This document shows, piece by piece, positions 1 to 9,552 of a stretch of DNA of 64,000 nucleotides; positions within the stretch are counted from its first letter, which is position 1; every line of letters starts with the position of its first letter. The notes below the pieces were generated by a model. That model made no database searches. It was given only the letters and a program-made list of their open reading frames with translations, and had not been told where the DNA came from. Both the position numbers and the translations under genes were made by a program. This DNA is from Enterobacter mori LMG 25706 (GTDB lineage Bacteria; Pseudomonadota; Gammaproteobacteria; Enterobacterales; Enterobacteriaceae): positions 470,664 through 534,663 of the forward strand of contig NZ_GL890780.1 of assembly GCF_000211415.1 (NCBI RefSeq), read 5' to 3'.

Positions 1-29
1 TCCCTGTGGGAGAGGGTTAGGGTGAGGGG
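1..29. repeat. Dispersed GGGAGAGGG hairpin repeat, copy 1 (truncated by window edge)
   Basis: This is the right part of a repeat that recurs five more times in the window (near 12.8, 27.1, 34.4, 40.5 and 51.1 kb). The complete copies carry CCCTCTCCC and GGGAGAGGG arms around a 3-nt loop, with a TTAGGGTGAGGG-like flank. Here only the loop side, the right arm and the flank are present. It lies directly beyond the 3' end of yqhA. Confidence 0.75.
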
Positions 30-33
30 GAAA

Positions 34-561
<528 letters not shown>

Positions 562-603
562 TCAACGACGCTCACTGTTTGCAACAACTAACCAACACCA
601 CGC

Positions 604-1107
604 CTACACCTCTTCCGGGTTAACCTCCGGTCGCGCGTACTCCGGCCAGACCAATACCACCAGCTCCGGGTAGGCTTCCAGACTGAACTCGCGAAAACAC
701 TGACGCAGGTTTAATACGTCCAGGTCGGAATACGAGACTTTCTCGCCATTAAGACAGCGCTTTTTGATATTGTCATAATATTTATAGACAGCGGAATTCA
801 GGTCGCTGCAGCGACGCTGCGCTTCAAACAACCCCGGCGTGTCATTAATTTCTGACATTTTCATCCGCTTAATTGTCGCGTGCAAAAAGTCGATATATTC
901 ATGGTTCACCCGCCAGTACCAAACCGGTGTCACCGAGTTCATCAATACAGAGAAATGATCTTCTCCTTCCTCTTTTGTCATCAACTCTGGTTGCGGCGGT
1001 TCACTGGCGCCTTTCGGCACTTTCGTTTTATTGAACTCTTGCATCAATAAAAGCACACCAGCGGTCAGTAATAGTAATGTGATGACCGTAAAGAAAATGC
1101 TGTTCAT
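604..1107 (-). CDS. Hypothetical single-pass membrane protein
   Basis: The 167-aa product is not recognised. Residues 3-23 form one hydrophobic segment. A short charged linker and a soluble, probably helical domain follow, with conserved-looking Trp-Tyr-Trp and paired Cys residues. The start is well supported by GGAG seven bases before the ATG. It is divergent from the two small genes at 1212-2064 across an AT-rich 104-bp gap. It may be an anchored cytoplasmic or periplasmic protein working with that pair, but nothing in the sequence proves this. No E. coli counterpart is known to me at this position. Confidence 0.7.
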   Translation of the reverse strand: MNSIFFTVITLLLLTAGVLLLMQEFNKTKVPKGASEPPQPELMTKEEGEDHFSVLMNSVTPVWYWRVNHEYIDFLHATIKRMKMSEINDTPGLFEAQRRCSDLNSAVYKYYDNIKKRCLNGEKVSYSDLDVLNLRQCFREFSLEAYPELVVLVWPEYARPEVNPEEV

Positions 1108-1211
1108 GGGTAGGCTCCATTTTTTTTGATTTTAAAATTGCCTCATGTTATTGTCAACGAATCTCACGCCTTTACCAACCCCACCCTGTTGAAATTAAAG
1201 GAAATTAAAAA
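1108..1211. promoter_or_regulatory. AT-rich divergent intergenic region
   Basis: This 104-bp gap separates two divergently oriented unrecognised genes, so it should carry both promoters. It is noticeably AT-rich compared with the backbone. An AAAGGA ribosome site at about 1197-1202 serves the ATG at 1212. No operator was identified. Confidence 0.4.
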
Positions 1212-1616
1212 ATGCTGCCCGACAGTCTCGTCCCGGCTAAGTACCACATTGCGCCTGTGGAACAGCAACCGACGAAAGAAGAAAAAGAGGCTAATTTTAC
1301 TCAGGGAAAAAGAAAGCTCTCCGATTTCGAGTCTGACATATTAATTGGTGTTTCCCGAACGGGCAAATCCCGTAATATGGTGTTGGAGGAGCATGACCGC
1401 CATATTAAAGACCGTTTATTTCGCGCTGTGAAAATTGAAGCCTTGGCGCACCTGCTGAATGATCTGCAAGCCGAAGGTGAAATAGATGCCCAGCAGCTCA
1501 GTCAAATAATGGCTGAAAAGACCAAAGAAATAAACGAAATGGGTAATGAAATTTGGCTTAATTTAATTACTCGAGAAAAAAACGCCCCCATTTTTTATGA
1601 CTTCGGGGAAGATTAA
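1212..1616 (+). CDS. Hypothetical protein, 134 aa
   Basis: The product is not recognised. It is a highly charged protein with no membrane segment or signal peptide. Residues about 55-110 look like a long helix or coiled coil (RHIKDRLFRAVKIEALAHLL and the following residues). An AAAGGA site lies nine bases before the ATG. The stop (1614-1616) abuts or overlaps the next gene, which implies a two-gene operon. The base composition is AT-rich compared with neighbours, suggesting horizontal acquisition. A 72-aa frame overlapping the start (1126-1344) looks like a shadow. Confidence 0.65.
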   Translation: MLPDSLVPAKYHIAPVEQQPTKEEKEANFTQGKRKLSDFESDILIGVSRTGKSRNMVLEEHDRHIKDRLFRAVKIEALAHLLNDLQAEGEIDAQQLSQIMAEKTKEINEMGNEIWLNLITREKNAPIFYDFGED

Positions 1617-1617
1617 C

Positions 1618-2064
1618 GTGAAACCAGTTAATGATAATAATGTCTATTTGACTTTAGATGATAAAAAAAGCGATGAATTTATCTTAAAGCAAAATCTCGA
1701 AGCATTAAAAAAGAGTAAAAATGAAGAGATGACGCGTATTACCCAGGATCTGGTATCGATCCCGGCCACGCTCGTGCGCCTAAAATGGCAGAACCGCCGC
1801 GAAATATACCCGTTACAGGTGAAAGAAGAGATCTACGGTGCCGTGATGAATGCCATCATCGAGCAGCGCCCGGAGCTGAAAGAGAAGCTTCTGGGACGTC
1901 TGGAGGCCAATTATCAGTATCTGCTGGCGAGAGAGACCGCGACGCTGCGCCTGACCCGTAAACTGTCTGAGGGGGATTATCACACCTCAAACGTCACCCA
2001 CGTCGCGCTCAATGAAGACGCGCTGGTGACTGGCACCCGCTCCCCCTCCGAACCGCAAAGCTAG
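1618..2064 (+). CDS. Hypothetical protein downstream of the 134-aa gene
   Basis: I prefer the GTG at 1618 (148 aa). It follows the upstream TAA by one base and has GGGGAA seven bases before it. An in-frame ATG at 1597 overlapping the upstream gene is the alternative (155 aa). The N-terminal 45 residues are AT-rich and lysine-rich. The middle (about residues 48-110) is a basic helical region rich in Arg, Glu and Leu. No family was recognised and no membrane segment or signal peptide is visible. The stop lies 4 bp inside the convergent chemoreceptor gene's 3' end (2061-2064). Confidence 0.6.
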   Translation: MKPVNDNNVYLTLDDKKSDEFILKQNLEALKKSKNEEMTRITQDLVSIPATLVRLKWQNRREIYPLQVKEEIYGAVMNAIIEQRPELKEKLLGRLEANYQYLLARETATLRLTRKLSEGDYHTSNVTHVALNEDALVTGTRSPSEPQS

Positions 2065-3512
2065 TTAAATTTGAATACGGCAATCGCCTCTTTTAACTGA
2101 CCCGTCTGCTGCCGCTGCGCGTCGGCCACCTGCAATGTTTGCGCAACGTGACGCACATTCTCCTGTACGCTGGCATCGATGCTGGCAATGCTGTCGTTCA
2201 TCTGCGCAATGCTTGCCCGCTGCTGCTCGCTCATCTGCGACAGCTCTTCCAGCAGAGAGCGAAGCCCTTCGATACTCTCAATGATCGACTTCATTGTCAT
2301 ACCCGCGTGCTCAACCTGTTCGACGCCCTGCAGCGTGGTCGCCTGCGATGCGGTCAGAAGCTGGCGGATATCTTTTGCCGCCCCCTCGCTGCGCTGGGCC
2401 AATACACGCACTTCTGAGGCAACCACAGCGAAGCCTTTGCCATGTTCGCCTGCTCTTGCAGCCTCCACCGAGGCGTTGAGTGACAGAATACTTGTCTGGA
2501 ACGCGATCCCGTCGATCATCTCCAGAATGGCGTAAATACGCTGCGACTCCTCGCGAATGTGCTCCATCGCCGCAATCGCCTGCCGTACATTATGGCCCCC
2601 CTGCTCCGCCACGTTACTGGTGCTTATAGCCACTTCCCTGACCTGGCTGGCTTTTTCACTGGTCAGGGTAGCGACAGCACTTAACTGTTCCATCGCACTG
2701 GCCGCCGTTGCCAGTGAACTGGCCTGATGATCGGTGCGTTCTGACAGCGCGCTGTTGCGTTGTCCTAACGCACGGGATGCCTCCAGCAGTTGTCCAATAT
2801 TGGCGCTGACCTGCTCAAGCGTGGCGCGCATGGTGCCAAGCGTCAGGCTAAACGTGCGGGCAAAAGGAGACTCTGCAGGCTCCGCATCGACGGCAAGCGT
2901 GAGGTATCCTGGCTCGCGGTTGATCACGCCCGCGAGCCCTGCCACCTCACTCGCAGAGCGGGCGTCCTGCTCCATTCGTATCGCCAGCAGGACCAGGATC
3001 GCGGTCTGGACCACGACAAACAAGCCATGAAAAACCACCATATGAAAGCCGGTGTGCATGAACACCACCACGCCGTAAAGGTCATTCTCCTGCAGATAGT
3101 TAAACACCAGATGATGTAACGCAATGACCGCGGCCCCCATCACCAGGGGCCGCCAGTCTCGCCAGGCAAGCAGCGCGGAAAGCAGGACGAAAACCGAGAA
3201 ATGGTATTCGGTTTCCCCCTCGCCCAGATGAATGAGCAGCGCGGAAAAGGCCATTAGCACAAAAGCAGAGCTCAGGCGGAGCAGCAGCGCGCCGGGAAAC
3301 AACAGCGTCAGCAGCGTCGATAAACAGGCCAGAGAGGTGCCGACAATGACCCCCTGCACAACATTCTCGTTCAAATAACCGACACCCAGCGAGATACCCC
3401 ACAGCGACCAGATAAGCACCAGAATTAGCCTGTCGGCGCGTCGTCGAATTGCAGGAAGCGCAAACTGGTCGTTTTGAGGCGCGTGTGGATACAGCCATGT
3501 CATCGTAGCCAT
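2061..3512 (-). CDS. Methyl-accepting chemotaxis protein with membrane-embedded sensor
   Basis: The 483-aa product has a hydrophobic N-terminal half with about five or six membrane segments between residues 28 and 178, and a cytoplasmic MCP signalling domain from about 230 to 475. The chemoreceptor hairpin tip is present (IAFQTSILSLNASVEAARAG, then GKGFAVVASEVR). No periplasmic ligand domain and no clear HAMP domain are visible, and the C-terminus lacks a CheR/CheB pentapeptide. Seven histidines fall in or near the membrane segments: 95, 104, 133, 134, 153, 157 and 162. The ligand is unknown. The gene is monocistronic, with convergent hypothetical genes at its 3' end. Confidence 0.88.
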   Translation of the reverse strand: MATMTWLYPHAPQNDQFALPAIRRRADRLILVLIWSLWGISLGVGYLNENVVQGVIVGTSLACLSTLLTLLFPGALLLRLSSAFVLMAFSALLIHLGEGETEYHFSVFVLLSALLAWRDWRPLVMGAAVIALHHLVFNYLQENDLYGVVVFMHTGFHMVVFHGLFVVVQTAILVLLAIRMEQDARSASEVAGLAGVINREPGYLTLAVDAEPAESPFARTFSLTLGTMRATLEQVSANIGQLLEASRALGQRNSALSERTDHQASSLATAASAMEQLSAVATLTSEKASQVREVAISTSNVAEQGGHNVRQAIAAMEHIREESQRIYAILEMIDGIAFQTSILSLNASVEAARAGEHGKGFAVVASEVRVLAQRSEGAAKDIRQLLTASQATTLQGVEQVEHAGMTMKSIIESIEGLRSLLEELSQMSEQQRASIAQMNDSIASIDASVQENVRHVAQTLQVADAQRQQTGQLKEAIAVFKFN

Positions 3513-3760
3513 AGGGAGTCTCTTGCTGTGCAGGTGAAAAGATCCTTCGAAGAAGGATTGTTTTTATTATCTTTGTTAAGCGTAGTGGGGATATTCCACG
3601 ACGCCATTTCAGCAAACGATATATTTTAACGGCGTAGCAGAATACTGATATTTACTTAACTATCAATAGATTATTAATTATGGCTTTATTAATAAATAAA
3701 TATGAAGAATGGGGATATGCAGCAGAAAATAATAACGATTTAACATAGTAACAAACAAAA

Positions 3761-3780
3761 AAGCTGGCTTTCGCCAGCTT
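3761..3780 (-). terminator. Rho-independent terminator of exbBD
   Basis: An AAGCTGGC/GCCAGCTT 8-bp stem surrounds a tetraloop that reads GAAA on the minus strand. A T-rich tract follows at 3750-3760 on that strand. It starts six bases after the exbD stop. Confidence 0.9.
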
Positions 3781-3785
3781 CCTTA

Positions 3786-4211
3786 TCACTTCGCGGCCGC
3801 TTTTTCTTCGCCGACCAGACCAATCTTCAGGTACCCCGCCTGATGTAGCGTGTCCATCACCCTCATCATGGTTTCATAGTCGACGGTCTTATCTGCACGG
3901 AAGAAGACGGTGGTGTCTTTCTTGCCGCCGGTCAGCTGATCCAGCGCCGGAATGACTGACGCATCCGTTACCGGGTCGTTACCCAGGAACATAGATTTAT
4001 CCGCTTTCACCGACAGATAGATAGGCTTTTCCGGGCGCGGCTGCGGCTGGCTGGACGAGGCCGGGAGATTCACCTTCACGTCGACCGTCGCCAGCGGCGC
4101 TGCCACCATAAAGATAATCAGCAGAACCAGCATGACGTCGATAAACGGCGTCACGTTGATCTCATGCATTTCACCGTTATCGTCCAGATTTTCGTTTAGA
4201 CGCATTGCCAT
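3786..4211 (-). CDS. exbD: ExbD, TonB-system proton channel subunit
   Basis: ExbD (141 aa, the usual length) forms the ExbB5-ExbD2 inner-membrane motor that uses the proton gradient to power TonB-dependent outer-membrane receptors. The single membrane helix at about 23-43 carries the essential Asp25 in the NVTPFIDVMLVLL context. A periplasmic domain follows. It lies four bases after exbB in one operon and is followed by a strong terminator. Regulation by Fur through the exbB promoter is likely. The TonB receptor at 32 kb is a local client. Confidence 0.97.
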   Translation of the reverse strand: MAMRLNENLDDNGEMHEINVTPFIDVMLVLLIIFMVAAPLATVDVKVNLPASSSQPQPRPEKPIYLSVKADKSMFLGNDPVTDASVIPALDQLTGGKKDTTVFFRADKTVDYETMMRVMDTLHQAGYLKIGLVGEEKAAAK

Positions 4212-4215
4212 ACGA

Positions 4216-4947
4216 TCAACCTACGCGCAGTTTAGAGGCCGCATGCACCGGTTTAACGGAGCTGGCGTTGAGGTCCAGGTCACGGCTTTGCAGCAGCAGA
4301 ACCTGTGCAGCAACGTCACCGAGCGTGGCTTTGTAGCTGCCAATCATACGCGCGAAGATGTTATAGATTACGACCGCAGGGATCGCGGCAACCAGACCAA
4401 TGGCCGTTGCCAGCAGCGCTTCTGCGATGCCTGGTGCAACCACCGCCAGGTTAGTCGTTTGAGTCTGCGCGATGCCGATGAAGCTGTTCATGATGCCCCA
4501 GACGGTACCGAACAGGCCGACGAAAGGAGAAATCGCCCCGATGGTCGCCAGATAACCATTACCGCGGCCCATATGACGACCGACGGCGGCTACGCGGCGT
4601 TCCAGACGGAAGCCGGTACGTTCTTTAATGCCTTCGTTATCTTCACTGCCTGCGGAGAGTTCCAGCTCGTTCTGTGCTTCATTAACTAACATGCTGGTCA
4701 GGCTTTTCGCATGGAAGGATGAGGTCATATCAGAAGCCTGATCCAGAGAACGGGCTTCGGCCAGCTGCTGCTGTTCGCGCTTAAGGCGGCGCTTCTGAGA
4801 AAGCAGCTCGGCGCTCTTGCTGAAGAAAATAGCCCAGGTGACAACGGACGCCAGAATCAGGCCGATCATCACAATCTTAACCACGATGTCAGCATGATGA
4901 TACATGCCCCAAACGGAGAGATCCGTCTGCATCAAATTATTACCCAC
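4216..4947 (-). CDS. exbB: ExbB, TonB-system motor subunit
   Basis: The 243-aa product matches E. coli ExbB (244 aa) almost throughout, including the MGNNLMQTDLSVWGMY start. Three membrane helices are visible, at about 16-39, 128-155 and 175-200, with the conserved GLFGTVWGIM segment at the start of the second. It assembles as the pentameric scaffold around ExbD. It is the first gene of exbBD, and a Fur-box-like sequence lies 64 bp upstream. Confidence 0.97.
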   Translation of the reverse strand: MGNNLMQTDLSVWGMYHHADIVVKIVMIGLILASVVTWAIFFSKSAELLSQKRRLKREQQQLAEARSLDQASDMTSSFHAKSLTSMLVNEAQNELELSAGSEDNEGIKERTGFRLERRVAAVGRHMGRGNGYLATIGAISPFVGLFGTVWGIMNSFIGIAQTQTTNLAVVAPGIAEALLATAIGLVAAIPAVVIYNIFARMIGSYKATLGDVAAQVLLLQSRDLDLNASSVKPVHAASKLRVG

Positions 4948-5010
4948 TCTGTATCTCCAGGACGCAAATCACAAAATCTGAGCGTAATAATATCAAAACG
5001 TCGTCGAATT

Positions 5011-5029
5011 GATAGTAGTTCTCATTAGT
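5011..5029 (-). promoter_or_regulatory. Fur-box-like operator upstream of exbB
   Basis: On the minus strand the 19-mer beginning ACTAATGAGAAC matches the classical Fur consensus (GATAATGATAATCATTATC) at 13 of 19 positions. exbBD is Fur-regulated in E. coli, so the placement fits. Binding is inferred. Confidence 0.65.
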
Positions 5030-5163
5030 ATTTACATAGTGCCGTAATTTTCGCTCACATTCCTTGCGCTTACGCAGTAAAAATTTCTTATGCGTATTTT
5101 TCATAATATTTTCTGCTTATTCGATAAGCATCCGGGTGCACATTTTTACAATCGTGGTAGTCT

Positions 5164-5179
5164 GGACGTCCAGACGTAT
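5164..5179 (+). promoter_or_regulatory. Tandem MetJ boxes upstream of metC
   Basis: Two adjacent 8-mers, GGACGTCC and AGACGTAT, match the met-box AGACGTCT at 6/8 and 7/8. They end 20 bp before the metC start. MetJ repression of metC is established in E. coli. Confidence 0.75.
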
Positions 5180-5199
5180 AAAAAACAGGGTTAGCGAAC

Positions 5200-6387
5200 A
5201 TGACAAAGAAGCATCTTGATACCACGCTGGTGCAGGCAGGACGCAGCAAGAAATACACCCAGGGATCGGTAAACAGCGTGATTCAACGCGCTTCCTCGCT
5301 GGTGTTTGATACGGTTGAGGAGAAAAAAATCGCCACGCGCAATCGCGCGAAAGGCGGGCTGTTTTATGGTCGTCGCGGCACGCTAACCCATTTTTCTCTA
5401 CAGGAAGCCATGTGCGAGCTGGAAGGCGGCGTGGGCTGTGCACTGTTCCCCTGCGGCGCGGCGGCGGTTGCCAACACCATTCTGGCGTTTGTGGAACAGG
5501 GCGATCATATCCTGATGACCAACACCGCCTACGAGCCAAGCCAGGATTTCTGCACCAAAATCCTCAGCAAGCTCGGCGTGACCACTGGCTGGTTTGACCC
5601 GCTGATCGGGGAAGGCATTGCCGAACTTATTCAGCCAAACACGCGCATTGTGTTCCTGGAATCTCCCGGCTCAATCACCATGGAAGTGCACGACGTGCCT
5701 GCCATCGTGAAGGCCGTGCGCAGCAAAGCGCCGGATGCGATTATCATGATCGACAACACCTGGGCGGCAGGCGTGCTGTTTAAGGCGCTGGAATTCGATA
5801 TTGATATTTCGATTCAGGCGGCGACAAAATACCTGATTGGGCACTCAGACGGCATGATCGGCACGGCGGTCTCCAACGCGCGCTGCTGGGATCAGCTGCG
5901 TGAAAACGCCTATCTGATGGGGCAAATGGTGGACGCAGACACGGCCTACATGACCAGCCGGGGCATCCGCACGCTGGGGGTTCGTCTGCGTCAGCACCAT
6001 GAAAGCAGCCTGAGAGTTGCCGAGTGGCTGGCGCAGCATCCGCAGGTGGAGCGCGTGAATCACCCTGCGCTGCCGGGCAGTAAAGGTCACGAATTCTGGC
6101 AACGTGACTTTACGGGCAGCAGCGGCCTGTTCTCCTTCGTGCTGAAAAAGCGCCTGAACAACGACGAGCTGGCAAGCTATCTGGATAATTTTACCCTCTT
6201 CAGCATGGCCTACTCCTGGGGCGGCTTTGAATCCCTGATCCTGCCTAACCAGCCGGAACACATTGCGGCCTTGCGCCCCGGCGGCGAAGTGGACTTCAGC
6301 GGCACACTGATTCGATTGCATATTGGTTTAGAAAATGTGGACGATTTAATTGCGGATTTGTCAGCAGGGTTTGAACGTATCGTGTAG
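5200..6387 (+). CDS. metC: Cystathionine beta-lyase MetC
   Basis: This PLP enzyme cleaves cystathionine to homocysteine, pyruvate and ammonia in methionine synthesis. It is cytosolic and 395 aa long, as in E. coli. The PLP lysine is Lys210 in the [15 protein letters not shown] context, and the cofactor-binding motif IDNTWAAG lies about 185-192. It is transcribed alone, divergent from exbBD, and preceded by MetJ boxes. Nothing unusual is seen. Confidence 0.97.
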   Translation: MTKKHLDTTLVQAGRSKKYTQGSVNSVIQRASSLVFDTVEEKKIATRNRAKGGLFYGRRGTLTHFSLQEAMCELEGGVGCALFPCGAAAVANTILAFVEQGDHILMTNTAYEPSQDFCTKILSKLGVTTGWFDPLIGEGIAELIQPNTRIVFLESPGSITMEVHDVPAIVKAVRSKAPDAIIMIDNTWAAGVLFKALEFDIDISIQAATKYLIGHSDGMIGTAVSNARCWDQLRENAYLMGQMVDADTAYMTSRGIRTLGVRLRQHHESSLRVAEWLAQHPQVERVNHPALPGSKGHEFWQRDFTGSSGLFSFVLKKRLNNDELASYLDNFTLFSMAYSWGGFESLILPNQPEHIAALRPGGEVDFSGTLIRLHIGLENVDDLIADLSAGFERIV

Positions 6388-6529
6388 AGTGCAGGCTGAA
6401 AATGTACTCCTGGACGTTTTTGTGAACACTGCAAGCAGAAAAGTCTGCATGAGTTGCGTCCGCGATCAACCCCAGCGGGCCAATTCGGGAGTACAATAGC
6501 GTTATATCTGCTGTTCCACAGGAAAGTCC

Positions 6530-7189
6530 ATGGCTGTTATTCAAGATATTATTGCGGCGCTCTGGCAACACGATTTTGCCGCGCTGGCGGATCCGCACGT
6601 CGTGGGGATTGTTTACTTCGTGATGTTCGCGACGCTGTTTCTGGAAAATGGATTACTGCCAGCTTCGTTTCTCCCCGGTGACAGCCTGCTTCTGCTCGCA
6701 GGCGCGTTAATCGGTAAGGGAGTGATGGACTTCACGCCGACGATGGTGATCCTCACGTCAGCCGCCAGCCTGGGCTGCTGGCTGAGCTATTTACAGGGCC
6801 GCTGGCTTGGGAATACGCGCGTCGTAAAAGGCTGGCTGGCGCAGTTGCCGCATAAATATCACCAGCGCGCGACCTGCATGTTTGACCGGCACGGCCTGCT
6901 GGCGCTGCTCGCCGGGCGTTTCCTGGCATTTCTTCGCCCGCTTCTCCCCACCATGGCGGGCATTTCCGGCCTGTCGAACCGCCGTTTCCAGTTCTTCAAT
7001 TGGCTGAGCGCCCTGCTGTGGGTTGGTGTAGTCACCACACTCGGCTACGCGCTGAACATGATCCCGTTTGTGAAACAGCATGAAGACCAGGTGATGACCT
7101 TCCTGATGGTGCTGCCGATGTTCCTGTTGGTGGCGGGGCTGGTAGGGACGATTGCGGTGGTGATTAAGAAAAAGTACTGCAGTGCATAA
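6530..7189 (+). CDS. yghB: YghB, DedA-family membrane protein
   Basis: The 219-aa DedA/SNARE-associated (VTT) protein has several membrane segments and the family motif with the acidic residue in [17 protein letters not shown] (about residues 38-54). A conserved Arg lies in [12 protein letters not shown]. With its paralogue YqjA, E. coli YghB supports cell division, membrane-potential-dependent drug and pH tolerance and Tat export. Such proteins are thought to be lipid scramblases or flippases. An AGGA site precedes the ATG. A REP-like palindrome follows the stop. Confidence 0.95.
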   Translation: MAVIQDIIAALWQHDFAALADPHVVGIVYFVMFATLFLENGLLPASFLPGDSLLLLAGALIGKGVMDFTPTMVILTSAASLGCWLSYLQGRWLGNTRVVKGWLAQLPHKYHQRATCMFDRHGLLALLAGRFLAFLRPLLPTMAGISGLSNRRFQFFNWLSALLWVGVVTTLGYALNMIPFVKQHEDQVMTFLMVLPMFLLVAGLVGTIAVVIKKKYCSA

Positions 7190-7195
7190 ACAAAA

Positions 7196-7226
7196 GCCGG
7201 GTGGCGCTATCGCTTACCCGGCCTAC
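7196..7226. repeat. REP-like palindrome between yghB and yqhC
   Basis: This is an imperfect palindrome of the GCCGGGTGGCG...TTACCCGGCCTAC type, between convergent genes. Related copies occur at 10.4, 21.2, 34.3 and 42.5 kb. It may act as a 3'-end stabiliser or bidirectional terminator. Confidence 0.8.
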
Positions 7227-7234
7227 GTTTCCCC

Positions 7235-8134
7235 TCAGGCTCCCTGCATGGTTCGGATGCGCGACGCATCTTCTCCCGGCGTGACGCCGAAATAGCGCTT
7301 AAACTCCCGACTGAACTGCGACGCGCTTTCATAACCCACCCGCATCGCCGCCGCGCTGGCCTTCATGCCGTCGTGGATCATCAGCATCCGCGCCTTGTGC
7401 AAACGGTAGGTTTTGAGGTACTGCAGCGGCGAGGTGCTGGTCACCGATTTGAAGTTATGGTGAAACGCCGAGACGCTCATGTTCGCTTCCGCGGCCAGCT
7501 GGTCGACGCTGAGGTTTTCCGTGTACTGGCTTTCGATACGCTTAAGCACGCGGCTGATCAGGCTGAAGTGGGTCTGTCGGCTCACCAGCGCCAGTAACGC
7601 ACCGCCTCCCGGCCCCAGCAGCACATGGTAAATAATTTCACGGATAATCTGCTTGCCGAGAATACGCGCGTCCAGCGGCCTTTCCATCACGTCCAGCAGA
7701 CGTTCAATGGCGCAGAGGATCTCCTCCGACAGCGTCGCTGAGTTAATCCCGCTTGCCGCCATCGAAGGCTGGAAAAACTCGTCTTCACCAATCTCCATCA
7801 GCAGCTCCTGCAGCTGAAGAATATCGACGTTGACGCGAATACCGGCCAGTGGAACCGCCTCTGTCGCGAAGGTTTCACATTCGAAGGGTAAAGGTACTGT
7901 CAGAAGCAGGTATTCATTGGTGTCGTAGCGGAACACGCGCTCGTTGATATAGCCAATTTTATGGCCCGAGAAGAGAAAAACGATGCCCGGCTGGTACATC
8001 ACCGGCGTGCGCGTCCCGGGCTGCGTGCCGTAGAGCAGGCGAATGTCAGGAAGCAGGTTACTGACACCCTTTTCGTTATCTATCAGTCTTTTAATCTGCG
8101 TAGTGAGCTGATGGCAGATCGCTTCACGGTTCAT
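7235..8134 (-). CDS. yqhC: YqhC, AraC-family activator of yqhD-dkgA
   Basis: The 299-aa regulator has an N-terminal AraC_N-type sensing domain and two C-terminal helix-turn-helix motifs at about 195-290 ([39 protein letters not shown]). E. coli YqhC senses reactive aldehydes such as glyoxal and activates yqhD-dkgA. Here it is divergent from yqhD across a 195-bp promoter region, in the same arrangement. GGAG precedes the ATG by nine bases. Confidence 0.95.
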   Translation of the reverse strand: MNREAICHQLTTQIKRLIDNEKGVSNLLPDIRLLYGTQPGTRTPVMYQPGIVFLFSGHKIGYINERVFRYDTNEYLLLTVPLPFECETFATEAVPLAGIRVNVDILQLQELLMEIGEDEFFQPSMAASGINSATLSEEILCAIERLLDVMERPLDARILGKQIIREIIYHVLLGPGGGALLALVSRQTHFSLISRVLKRIESQYTENLSVDQLAAEANMSVSAFHHNFKSVTSTSPLQYLKTYRLHKARMLMIHDGMKASAAAMRVGYESASQFSREFKRYFGVTPGEDASRIRTMQGA

Positions 8135-8329
8135 ATTACGTTACTCCGGGCACGGTTTCCGACGATGACAGTGTGCGTCGTTTTCCGCGCTTTCTCCAGC
8201 GCTCTGTAGAAATGGGCAAGACATCGGCAGGAATGTGCATTGAGAGGATAGCCCCGGGCGGCCACAATGTGCAGCATCAGGTAGCCCTCTGCGCCACCAC
8301 GGTTTTTCACCCACTAAAGGGAACGAGCA
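8135..8329 (+). promoter_or_regulatory. yqhC-yqhD divergent promoter region
   Basis: This 195-bp region separates the activator from its expected target. An AAGGGAACGAG ribosome site lies just before yqhD. I could not define the YqhC operator by eye. Confidence 0.5.
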
Positions 8330-9493
8330 ATGAACAACTTTAATCTTCACACCCCAACCCGCATTCTGTTTGGTAAAGACGCCATCGCCGACCTGCGCGC
8401 GCAAATCCCCGCTGACGCCCGCGTGCTGATCACCTACGGTGGCGGCAGCGTGAAAAAAACCGGCGTGCTGGATCAGGTTTACAGCGCCCTGGACGGAATG
8501 GACGTGCGTGAGTTCGGCGGCATTGAGCCAAACCCGTCTTACGAAACGCTGATGAACGCGGTGAAAATCGCCCGCGAAGACAACATCACCTTCCTGCTGG
8601 CGGTCGGCGGCGGCTCCGTGCTGGACGGCACCAAATTCATCGCGGCGGCAGCGCACTACGCTAACGGCATCGATCCGTGGCACATTCTGGAAACCCGCGG
8701 CAGCGATATTAAAAGCGCCATCCCGATGGGCTCCGTGCTGACCCTGCCAGCGACCGGCTCTGAATCCAACAAGGGCGCGGTGATCTCCCGTAAAACGACC
8801 GGTGACAAACAGGCCTTTATGAACGAACACGTTCAGCCTGTGTTTGCCATTCTGGACCCGGTGTATACCTACACCCTGCCTGCGCGTCAGGTGGCGAACG
8901 GCGTGGTCGATGCCTTTGTTCATACCGTTGAGCAGTACGTCACGTATCCGGTCGATGCCAAAATCCAGGATCGCTTCGCGGAAGGCATTCTGCTGACGCT
9001 GGTCGAAGACGGCCCGAAAGCGCTTAAAGAACCGGAAAACTACGACGTGCGTGCCAACGTGATGTGGGCGGCAACCCAGGCGCTGAACGGCCTGATCGGC
9101 GCTGGCGTGCCGCAGGACTGGGCGACCCACATGCTGGGCCACGAGCTGACGGCGATGCACGGTCTGGATCACGCCCAGACGCTGGCGGTCGTTCTGCCTG
9201 CCCTGTGGAATGAAAAACGCGACACCAAGCGTGCCAAGCTGCTGCAGTACGCCGAGCGCGTGTGGAACATCACCGAGGGTTCTGACGATGCGCGTATTGA
9301 TGCCGCCATCGAAGCGACCCGCAGCTTCTTTGAAGGTCTGGGCGTGCCAACGCGTCTGTCTGGCTACGGTCTGGACGGCAGCTCCATCCCTGCTCTGCTG
9401 GCAAAACTTGAAGAGCACGGCATGACCCAACTGGGTGAGCACGGCGACATTACGCTGGACGTCAGCCGTCGCATTTACGAAGCGGCGCGCTAA
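8330..9493 (+). CDS. yqhD: YqhD, NADPH-dependent aldehyde reductase / alcohol dehydrogenase
   Basis: The 387-aa group III metal-dependent alcohol dehydrogenase reduces many toxic aldehydes (butanal, acrolein, glyoxal, furfural) with NADPH. The nucleotide-binding GGGSVLDGTKF motif lies near 93-103. The metal ligands lie in NGVVDAFVHTVEQY (Asp194, His198) and in HMLGHELTAMHGLDHAQ (two His about 14 apart). Length and motifs equal the E. coli enzyme. It heads a yqhD-dkgA unit with a strong hairpin between the two genes. Confidence 0.97.
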   Translation: MNNFNLHTPTRILFGKDAIADLRAQIPADARVLITYGGGSVKKTGVLDQVYSALDGMDVREFGGIEPNPSYETLMNAVKIAREDNITFLLAVGGGSVLDGTKFIAAAAHYANGIDPWHILETRGSDIKSAIPMGSVLTLPATGSESNKGAVISRKTTGDKQAFMNEHVQPVFAILDPVYTYTLPARQVANGVVDAFVHTVEQYVTYPVDAKIQDRFAEGILLTLVEDGPKALKEPENYDVRANVMWAATQALNGLIGAGVPQDWATHMLGHELTAMHGLDHAQTLAVVLPALWNEKRDTKRAKLLQYAERVWNITEGSDDARIDAAIEATRSFFEGLGVPTRLSGYGLDGSSIPALLAKLEEHGMTQLGEHGDITLDVSRRIYEAAR

Positions 9494-9552
9494 GCGTTTT
9501 TGCCCTCCCGACTTTCGTTTTTTGACATTTCGTCCAGACTTAATGCACACCC

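Noticed and set aside
1126-1344. 72-aa open frame overlapping the start of the 134-aa gene
   Set aside because: It is in another frame in AT-rich DNA. The ATG at 1212 has the better ribosome site and a longer product.
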